DNA of 8,133 nt from Acidobacteriaceae bacterium (GTDB lineage: Bacteria; Acidobacteriota; Terriglobia; Terriglobales; Acidobacteriaceae). The stretch is taken from assembly GCA_003162495.1 (NCBI GenBank), contig PMOF01000266.1:1-8133 (forward strand), in the 5' to 3' direction. The notes under the pieces were generated by a model that saw only the letters and a list, made by a program, of their open reading frames with translations, was not told where the DNA came from and did no database searches. Of the stretch, positions 1 to 4,897 are shown one piece after another. Both the position numbers and the translations under genes were made by a program. Each line of letters opens with the position of its first letter. Position 1 is the first letter of the stretch.

Positions 1-19
1 ACCCCTAGACGATAGCGCC
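1..19 (-). tRNA. tRNA-Glu, 5' end only (cut by window edge)
   Basis: Read on the minus strand from base 19 to base 1, the sequence is GGCGCTA (acceptor strand 1-7), T8, C9, GTCT (D-stem 10-13), then A14 and a G-rich D-loop start (AGGGGT). The T-C-GTCTAG stretch after a seven-base acceptor arm is typical of bacterial tRNA-Glu; Gln and Asp tRNAs differ here. Only about a quarter of the molecule is inside the window, so the anticodon cannot be read and the identity rests on the D-arm. A TAGAAT box (bases 44-39 on the minus strand), about 20 bases before position 1, could be its -10 element, but no good -35 was seen. Confidence 0.65.
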
Positions 20-137
20 ACAATTGCGGGGGAAAGCAATTCTACTTCTGATTTTTAGAGCAGCCGTCCCCGGCTACTCACTTACTTTAACAAAATTCCT
101 GCCCAACACCAAAGCCCTTGAAGCACCCAAACAACTG
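20..137 (-). other. Spacer between DUF507 operon and tRNA-Glu, with a weak hairpin
   Basis: This 118-base AT-richer stretch holds no gene. On the minus strand, bases 79-58 fold into a 9-bp stem (one G-U pair) with a GGGA loop. It could end the DUF507 transcript, but an A-run rather than a U-run follows, so it is not a classic intrinsic terminator. The candidate -10 box TAGAAT for the tRNA lies at 44-39, followed by a C-rich discriminator. Confidence 0.35.
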
Positions 138-413
138 TCAAATCCCCAGCTTCCGCACCTCATCGTTGTAATACTTGCGGTACAGAATCTCCCACTCCTG
201 CGAGCCTTCCGTGATGATCTTGCGCTGGTTGGCAATCTTCAGCCGCGCCGCCGTATCGATCCTGCCTTCTTCTTCGAGCAGCGTTTCCAGCGCCTTGCGC
301 GCTTCTTGCCGGATCGTATTTCGATCCTCCAGAAACCCCACTTCGTCAATCTCCGCCAGCGTGTCGGCCACCGTGTGAGCCAGCTTGTTCAGCTTGTCGC
401 GGTTGATCCTCAT
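138..413 (-). CDS. DUF507 family protein (second of a tandem pair)
   Basis: This 91-residue, charged, mostly helical protein has no signal peptide or membrane segment. It shares a layout with the gene just upstream: an N-terminal x-N/S-R-D segment leading into L-A, and a central L-E-D-R followed by E-A/V-R and L-E. This is the pattern I recognise as DUF507, a family without an assigned biochemical role. The C-terminal half contains a basic stretch (QRKII) and an aromatic, charged end (EWEILYRKYY). Its ATG overlaps the upstream stop codon in an ATGA arrangement (bases 413-410), so it is probably translationally coupled. DUF507 is, as I recall it, a domain of roughly 180 residues, so this gene and its partner may together make one family-length unit. 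Family call is from memory of the motifs. Confidence 0.85.
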   Translation of the reverse strand: MRINRDKLNKLAHTVADTLAEIDEVGFLEDRNTIRQEARKALETLLEEEGRIDTAARLKIANQRKIITEGSQEWEILYRKYYNDEVRKLGI

Positions 414-688
414 AGAACCGCCTTGTATTTCTTCGCCAGCTCGGTCTTCACCTTCTTGAACATCTCCGCATATTGCGCGCCCGTCTTCCGCATCTCGTCG
501 GAATACGCTTCCAGAATCACGCGCACTTCATCGTTGATGCGGTCCTCAAGCGATATCTCCTCGATCAGCCCCGCGGTGACGCGCGCCTCCACCACCTTCA
601 GGTCACTGGCGGTGATCAGCTTGGCGTCGAGGAGGTGCTTGACCGTGCGGCGGGCCAGATACCCAATGTAATCGCGAGAAAAAATCAT
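410..688 (-). CDS. DUF507 family protein (first of a tandem pair)
   Basis: This 92-residue protein is rich in Arg, Glu and Lys. It begins MIFSRDYIGYLARR, has a central EEISLEDRINDEVRVILE block, and ends in a lysine-rich amphipathic helix. The SRD, LAR and LEDR-x-EVR-x-LE elements match the downstream gene, so the two are likely ancient duplicates. It is probably soluble and cytoplasmic, and its function is unknown. No strong Shine-Dalgarno site is seen before the ATG. The preceding 77 bases contain a possible 36-codon frame whose TAG ends three bases before this start, so coupling to upstream translation is possible. The same spacer carries CCCCATGTAC twice with a 13-base period (707-716 and 720-729), of unknown meaning. 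It ends in a four-base overlap with the next gene. Confidence 0.85.
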   Translation of the reverse strand: MIFSRDYIGYLARRTVKHLLDAKLITASDLKVVEARVTAGLIEEISLEDRINDEVRVILEAYSDEMRKTGAQYAEMFKKVKTELAKKYKAVL

Positions 689-691
689 GGA

Positions 692-802
692 CTAAGGCTC
701 AGAATACCCCATGTACCCGCCCCATGTACACCGGTCTCCATCGCAAATCCGCCGCAGCTCCTCACTCACCCCCGGTGCGGGCAGCTCTTCGTATTTATGC
801 AT
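692..802 (-). CDS. Possible 36-residue small protein overlapping the ferredoxin end
   Basis: On the minus strand, an ATG at 802-800 opens a frame ending in TAG at 694-692. It overlaps the last 37 bases of the ferredoxin gene and stops three bases before the DUF507 start. The peptide starts MHKYEELPAPG and ends WGGYMGYSEP, with a central LRRIC segment and two cysteines. GGAGG lies upstream but only one base from the ATG, which is closer than normal. In its favour, the frame fills the gap between two operon genes almost exactly. Against it, the frame is short, has a poor ribosome-binding geometry, and no homologue is known to me. It could instead be chance, or a displaced C-terminus of the ferredoxin. 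Confidence 0.25.
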   Translation of the reverse strand: MHKYEELPAPGVSEELRRICDGDRCTWGGYMGYSEP

Positions 803-1116
803 TCCTCCGCTGTGCGCAACCGTTCCACCGGCCGTCCGCCCACCAGGTGCTCCTCCACAATCGCCGCCGCGTCCTCCGGCTGCACCTTCCCGTACCACAC
901 CGCGTCGGGATAAACCACCACCGTCGGCCCATGCTCGCACTGGTCCAGGCAGCCGGATTTGTTGATCCGCACCGTCGCCCCCAGGCCGGCAGCCTTGCTC
1001 AGCGTTTGCAGTTGAGTAAACAGTTCGCTCTTTCCATCCGTGGTGCAGGATGGCCGCGGCGCATCGGCAGGGCGGGTATTATGGCAGACAAAAACATGGC
1101 GTTCAAATGCAGGCAA
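766..1116 (-). CDS. [2Fe-2S] ferredoxin, thioredoxin-like (Shethna/Fd4 type)
   Basis: This 116-residue soluble protein is a probable one-electron carrier. Four cysteines fit the thioredoxin-like [2Fe-2S] ferredoxin pattern: C11 and C24 in an FVCHNTRP...SC loop, then C56 and C60 in GCLDQCEHGP. The downstream VVVYPD-x-VWYG and E-x(2)-A-x-I-V-x-EHLVGG-x-PVERL segments are typical of the family. The start is TTG at 1116-1114; no in-frame ATG precedes the first cysteine. GAGGAGG lies eight bases upstream, which supports TTG well. The C-terminal 15 residues after VERLR contain an extra C-x5-C pair (ECINTKSCPHRG) outside the core fold. It heads the operon with the two DUF507 genes and is divergent from the gene at 1259. 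The redox partner is unknown. Confidence 0.88.
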   Translation of the reverse strand: MPAFERHVFVCHNTRPADAPRPSCTTDGKSELFTQLQTLSKAAGLGATVRINKSGCLDQCEHGPTVVVYPDAVWYGKVQPEDAAAIVEEHLVGGRPVERLRTAEECINTKSCPHRG

Positions 1117-1258
1117 GCGGTGTTCCTCCTCAATTCAGATAATTCCAGACTAAAGCACCGAGCCCCGCTCCCCTGTGGTCGGCCGCAGGCGCTTCCCGCA
1201 ACTTTCCACAATCTCCGCGCGTACACCCGCCCCAATCTGAGAAAATAAGTGCTTGACT
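1117..1258. promoter_or_regulatory. Divergent spacer between the ferredoxin and hypothetical-recJ operons
   Basis: Both flanking operons read outward from this 142-base stretch, so it should hold at least two promoters. The clear element is the ferredoxin Shine-Dalgarno site GAGGAGG (minus strand, 1131-1125). I could not find a convincing -35/-10 pair on either strand; AT-rich patches at 1137-1155 (minus direction) and 1240-1249 (plus direction) are the likeliest -10 areas. Confidence 0.45.
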
Positions 1259-1741
1259 ATGACCATGGAAAACCTGCTCTCGCTGAAAGACGACATGGTG
1301 GCCTTCATCTCCGGCCACGGCATGCACCGCCTTCCCGGTTACGTCACCGAGGACATCCCCTCCATTGTGTGGGAGAGTCAGGGCAATCCTGACGCATGGA
1401 AAGATTTTGTGGAGATGGCCAAACACGTCGGCGCTCCCTTCATCACCTTCAGCGAGATGACGCTGGAGCGCGTCGAACTCGACGCCCTGGTCGAAGAAGC
1501 CGGCGAGATGAACTTTCCCGATGAAGAGGCCACCGAACTGGTCGAGGCCCAATGGCTGCGCAAGTATTCGGGCATGCTCGGTTACATCCAGCTTGGCTTC
1601 GTCTACCAGGGCATCGTGTTCCTGCACGAAACCACCACTGAATGGTATGAGCGCTACCAGGCGCTGCTTGAAGACGTCGAAAGCTTCCAGGACATTGTCA
1701 TCGACGACCACGAGCACGGTCACGACCAGGAAGACGAGTAG
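1259..1741 (+). CDS. Conserved-looking hypothetical acidic protein upstream of recJ
   Basis: I do not recognise a named family. The protein (160 residues from ATG 1259) is strongly acidic, without signal peptide or clear membrane span. It is rich in aromatic residues, with blocks such as MVAFISGHGMHRLPGY, PSIVWES, GAPFITFSEMTLE and a Gly/Tyr-rich core around YSGMLGYIQLGFVYQG, followed by FLHETTTEWYERY. The last dozen residues (DDHEHGHDQEDE) are a His/Asp/Glu tail that might bind metal. Three starts are possible: TTG 1253, ATG 1259 and ATG 1265. None has a good Shine-Dalgarno site; ATG 1259 is a compromise. The stop is five bases before recJ, so the two are very likely co-transcribed. I recall similar proteins in acidobacterial genomes, but no function. 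Confidence 0.8.
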   Translation: MTMENLLSLKDDMVAFISGHGMHRLPGYVTEDIPSIVWESQGNPDAWKDFVEMAKHVGAPFITFSEMTLERVELDALVEEAGEMNFPDEEATELVEAQWLRKYSGMLGYIQLGFVYQGIVFLHETTTEWYERYQALLEDVESFQDIVIDDHEHGHDQEDE

Positions 1742-1746
1742 AGCGT

Positions 1747-3639
1747 GTGAGTTCGTCAGGCGCCGTAGAGAACGGCCGGCAGTCCGCGCCGCCCCGCACA
1801 GAGGTCCCCCAACAGCGTCCTTTTCAGCGCCCGCCGCAACGATGGGTGCTCGCAGAATCGCACCCGCTTGAAGCCGCTGCTTTGGCCAAAGCAGCTCGTC
1901 TGCCTCCGGTTCTCGCCGAACTGCTGCTGGCCCGAAGCATCTCCACCGCCGCCCAGGCCCACGACTTCCTCAACCCCGCGCCCGCCCAGCTCCACGATCC
2001 TTTCCTCATGCTCGGCATGACCGCCGCTGTTGAACGCCTGGAAGCCGCCATTGCCAAACGCGAGCCAATCCTGCTCTATGGCGATTACGACGTCGACGGC
2101 ACAACTGCCGTCGTGCTGCTCAAAACCGCCATTGAAATGCTCGGCGGAATTGTCCGCTTTCACATCCCCCACCGTCTCCGGGAGGGCTACGGCCTGCAAT
2201 CCAGCGTCATTGAAGCCGCACATGCCGACGGCGTTCGTCTCGTCATCACGGTCGATACCGGCATGCGCGCCTTTGCTGAAGCCGAGACCGCGCGCCGCCT
2301 GGGCCTGGACCTCATCGTCACCGACCACCATCTCTGCGCTGCCGGCGACGCCATCCCACACGCATTCGCCATTCTGAATCCCAATCAGCACGGCTGCGCC
2401 TACCCGGAAAAATCTCTCTGCGGCGCGGCCATCGCCATGAAACTTGCCCAGGCCATACTCGCCCGTCGCGATCCCGCCCGCACTCGCGATAAAACTCTTC
2501 CCAGTTTTATCAAGATGGCCGCCATCGCCACCATCGCCGACGCCGTTCCCCTGCATGGCGAGAACCGCGTAATCGCCGCCCTCGGTCTGCGCGAACTGCG
2601 CTCGCCCTCCGGCGCCGGGCTGCGCGCCCTCTTCGCCGCCGCCGCCCTCGATCCCGCCGCCAGGCAACTCACTGGCTTCGATGTCGCCTTCCGCATCGCT
2701 CCGCGCATCAATGCCGCCGGCCGCATGGACGTGGCCTCTGAAGTCATCGAGCTTTTCTCTACACGCGACCCGGTGCGCGCCGCCGAGCTTGCCGCCAAGC
2801 TTGAGCGCCTCAACCGCGAACGACGCGAAGCCGAATCGATCGCGCTCGCTTCCATTGAATCCCGTCTCGCAGCCGATGCTGTGCTCGCCCTCCAACTGCC
2901 CGAAGAACCGCAATGCGACCGGCTGCTGGTCATCGATGGCGATGGCTGGCATCGCGGCGTCATCGGCATCCTCGCCTCCCGCGTCGTCGAGCGCACTGCG
3001 CGGCCGGCCATCGTCATCAGCGTTGAAGACGGCATCGCTCACGGCTCCGGCCGCTCCGTCGATGGCTTTCAATTGCTCAACGCCATCGAGTCCTGCGCCG
3101 ACCTCTTCACGCGCTTCGGCGGCCACGCCTTCGCCATCGGTTTCGCCATGCCCGCCGTCGCGCTCCCTGAGCTCAAACGCCGCCTGCGCCTGTACGCCGA
3201 TGAGCATCTCGCCGCCCGCCAGCCCGAGCGACTCCTCCGCATCCACGCCGAACTGCCACTCGATCGCATCACTCCCGTGCTGGTTGGCTTCCTCCGCAAG
3301 CTTGAACCCTTTGGCCACGGCAACTCCGAACCGCTCTTCATCGCCCGCAAAGCGCGCCTGCTGGCTGCGCCCCGCATCATGAAAGACCGCCATATTCGCC
3401 TCGAACTGGCTCAGGAACCAGATCAGACTCCCGCCCAGTCTTCCGCCCACGATCCGATCCTGGCCGGCTCCAGCTCTTCCATACGCGCCGTCGGCTGGGA
3501 CCTGGCCCCCCGCGCCGTCGAGCTCGCCCTGGCCCGAGGCTCGCTCGTTGACCTCGCCTATCGCATCCGCGAAAACGATCACCCCGAATTCGGCGGCCTC
3601 GAAGTTGAAATTGCCGGTATCGAATTGTCGGGCGCATAA
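1747..3639 (+). CDS. recJ: Single-stranded-DNA-specific exonuclease RecJ
   Basis: RecJ degrades single-stranded DNA 5' to 3' in recombination and mismatch or base-excision repair, using two metal ions. At 630 residues the length is normal. DHH-family motifs are in order: YGDYDVDG (111-118, aspartates 113, 115, 117), VDTG (169-172), TDHH (192-195) and ADAVPL (264-269). The DHHA1 part has WHRGVIGILASR (401-412), GSGRSVDGFQLL (433-444) and FGGHAFAIGF (457-466). The C-terminal OB-like region holds a low-complexity insert (about 558-577). The start is GTG, with only a weak Shine-Dalgarno sequence. The first 30 residues are Pro/Gln-rich; the family-like sequence begins near RWVL (32-35), but no better in-frame start exists there. 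It sits five bases after the hypothetical gene and ends at a strong hairpin. Confidence 0.96.
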   Translation: MSSSGAVENGRQSAPPRTEVPQQRPFQRPPQRWVLAESHPLEAAALAKAARLPPVLAELLLARSISTAAQAHDFLNPAPAQLHDPFLMLGMTAAVERLEAAIAKREPILLYGDYDVDGTTAVVLLKTAIEMLGGIVRFHIPHRLREGYGLQSSVIEAAHADGVRLVITVDTGMRAFAEAETARRLGLDLIVTDHHLCAAGDAIPHAFAILNPNQHGCAYPEKSLCGAAIAMKLAQAILARRDPARTRDKTLPSFIKMAAIATIADAVPLHGENRVIAALGLRELRSPSGAGLRALFAAAALDPAARQLTGFDVAFRIAPRINAAGRMDVASEVIELFSTRDPVRAAELAAKLERLNRERREAESIALASIESRLAADAVLALQLPEEPQCDRLLVIDGDGWHRGVIGILASRVVERTARPAIVISVEDGIAHGSGRSVDGFQLLNAIESCADLFTRFGGHAFAIGFAMPAVALPELKRRLRLYADEHLAARQPERLLRIHAELPLDRITPVLVGFLRKLEPFGHGNSEPLFIARKARLLAAPRIMKDRHIRLELAQEPDQTPAQSSAHDPILAGSSSSIRAVGWDLAPRAVELALARGSLVDLAYRIRENDHPEFGGLEVEIAGIELSGA

Positions 3640-3641
3640 CG

Positions 3642-3675
3642 CAACCAGGCCCACGGCTGACCGTGGGCCTGGTTG
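3642..3675. terminator. Bidirectional hairpin between recJ and a convergent gene
   Basis: A perfect 15-bp inverted repeat (3642-3656 with 3661-3675) with a four-base CTGA loop begins two bases after the recJ stop. It lies 43 bases beyond the stop of the convergent WXXGXW gene. There is no T-run on either side, so it may act as a transcript end or stabiliser rather than a classic intrinsic terminator. Its inner stem (GGCCCACGG) resembles that of the hairpin at 4841-4877. Confidence 0.7.
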
Positions 3676-3717
3676 GCTATTGGCGCGTGAACAGGCAATT
3701 CTCCGCCTGCGCTGGCT

Positions 3718-4656
3718 TTATTTGTGGTGCTCTTCGGGACTGGGCCTTGGCGCGGATGAGTGGCCGCCCGATTCTCCCCTCGGCGCCGCATTCGGATGCG
3801 ACTGAGCCTCAGGCCGCGATGTCATCCTCTCCGCTCCGCCACCTCCACCCGAGTAGCTATTGCTTTGCATCGAACGCTGCCCGTTCGTCGAGTGGGATGA
3901 AGCCATATCACGCCCCCCGTTTGCACCGGACGCGCCGTACGCACTGCCGCCGCCGTGATTCGGCGCGCTCAGCGGCCTTTCCACGGCCGCGTGCGACGGA
4001 TGCCCGCCATTGTTGCTGGCGTAGGAAGTCCGGTCGGACCGGGCAGCCTCCGCATGTTGGCCTTGCATTGCAGTCGGCCCACGGTGCTGTTCGTGCTCAG
4101 CCATCCGCTCCTCGGGACCCGCCTCGTGACGAATACCGCCCGGGCCGCCATTGAACGCTACATGGCTATCTCTGGCTACAAATCCGCGGTCAACGGCTAC
4201 CCGGTCCACATACACCGAGCGAAAGCCTACGCCCACGTGCATCACCGCCGTGTTGTAAGCAAACACGCCGCCCCGCCACATGCCCCCGGCAAAGCCAATG
4301 CCCCCGTAGCCAAAGCCGTAATTGACGCCGCCGTAGAAGCCGACATGCGGCCCCCAGTAGCCCGCATTGAAAATATAGCGGCCACCGGACCAGCCCCAGT
4401 ATCCAGGCGTCCATAGGGCGCCTACGTAAGGCGCCGGCATCCACGCGCCCGGAACCCAGAAGTAGCCGTCCTCTCCGTAGGACCAGTAACCGGGTGTCCA
4501 CATCAGCCCCGGCTGCGGGCAAATGGGCTGCTCATAAACCGGCAGCGGCGGAGGAGGAAACCCTACGCTGATTAACACCCCCGCAAACGAAGACGCGGGA
4601 ACGACAGACAGAAGAAACGCCAGCAAAAGCAAGCGCAAAGAGCGGGACAGTCGCAT
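3718..4656 (-). CDS. Secreted WXXGXW-repeat protein, Ser/Gly/His-rich tail
   Basis: This 312-residue exported protein is of unknown function. A signal peptide covers residues 1-25 (positively charged start, Leu-rich core, SFA before the likely cleavage at G26). Then follow three W-x-P-G-x-W motifs: WTPGYW (53-58), WVPGAW (67-72) and WTPGYW (82-87). These match the WXXGXW repeat family (PF12779 as I recall it). A Gly/Tyr/Phe-rich stretch (99-127) comes next, and the second half is low-complexity, rich in Gly, Ser, His and Asn. C46 is the only cysteine. The ATG is backed by AGGAGG (4670-4665) eight bases upstream. It is a tandem paralogue of the gene at 4898-6118, about 80% identical by hand count over residues 25-141. 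Location is probably periplasm or cell surface. Confidence 0.85.
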   Translation of the reverse strand: MRLSRSLRLLLLAFLLSVVPASSFAGVLISVGFPPPPLPVYEQPICPQPGLMWTPGYWSYGEDGYFWVPGAWMPAPYVGALWTPGYWGWSGGRYIFNAGYWGPHVGFYGGVNYGFGYGGIGFAGGMWRGGVFAYNTAVMHVGVGFRSVYVDRVAVDRGFVARDSHVAFNGGPGGIRHEAGPEERMAEHEQHRGPTAMQGQHAEAARSDRTSYASNNGGHPSHAAVERPLSAPNHGGGSAYGASGANGGRDMASSHSTNGQRSMQSNSYSGGGGGAERMTSRPEAQSHPNAAPRGESGGHSSAPRPSPEEHHK

Positions 4657-4897
4657 AAATGAAACCTCCTGATATTTTTCGAGTCGTGTGGCCTGAAACG
4701 TGATTTACGCGCTTCAGTCTACGTCAATCTCAACCCGATTTGCCACGGGAAGTTGCAGGGATCCCATAACCAAGGTGCTTTTGTCGGCAACCCTGGACCA
4801 GTCTGCCTGTTGCAAACAAACCACTTGCCAAGCGCAAAACGCAGAAAGGTCCACGGCAGGACCGTGGACCTTTCTGCAAGGACTGCGAAGCTGCGAT
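4657..4897 (-). promoter_or_regulatory. Spacer between the two WXXGXW genes
   Basis: The spacer holds the hairpin at 4841-4877 that follows the upstream paralogue and, near its left end, the Shine-Dalgarno site (4670-4665) of the downstream one. The roughly 170 bases in between are AT-richer than the genes and could carry a promoter. TTGAGA and TTGACG occur on the minus strand near 4734-4719, but no properly spaced -10 goes with them. Confidence 0.4.
4841..4877 (-). terminator. Long hairpin terminator after the 406-residue WXXGXW gene
   Basis: A perfect 16-bp inverted repeat (4841-4856 with 4862-4877) encloses a five-base loop, 21 bases past the stop of the 406-residue gene. On the minus strand the stem is followed within one base by TTTT (4839-4836), so it is a plausible though U-poor intrinsic terminator. 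The inner stem GGTCCACGG differs from the recJ-side hairpin by a C to T change that is matched by a G to A change in the other arm. Confidence 0.75.

Noticed and set aside
24..913. Plus-strand open frames across the DUF507 and ferredoxin genes
   Set aside because: They are antisense shadows; the minus-strand genes have family motifs, four-base overlap and recognisable cysteine spacing.
1756..3654. 632-codon minus-strand open frame opposite recJ
   Set aside because: It is almost as long as recJ but is a shadow of GC-rich codon use; its product is Gly/Ala/Asp-rich without motifs, whereas the plus frame has all RecJ motifs in order.
4719..4734. TTGAGA/TTGACG as -35 boxes for the 312-residue gene
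   Set aside because: No -10 hexamer lies at 16-18 bases; the nearest AT-rich hexamer gives a 14-base spacing.
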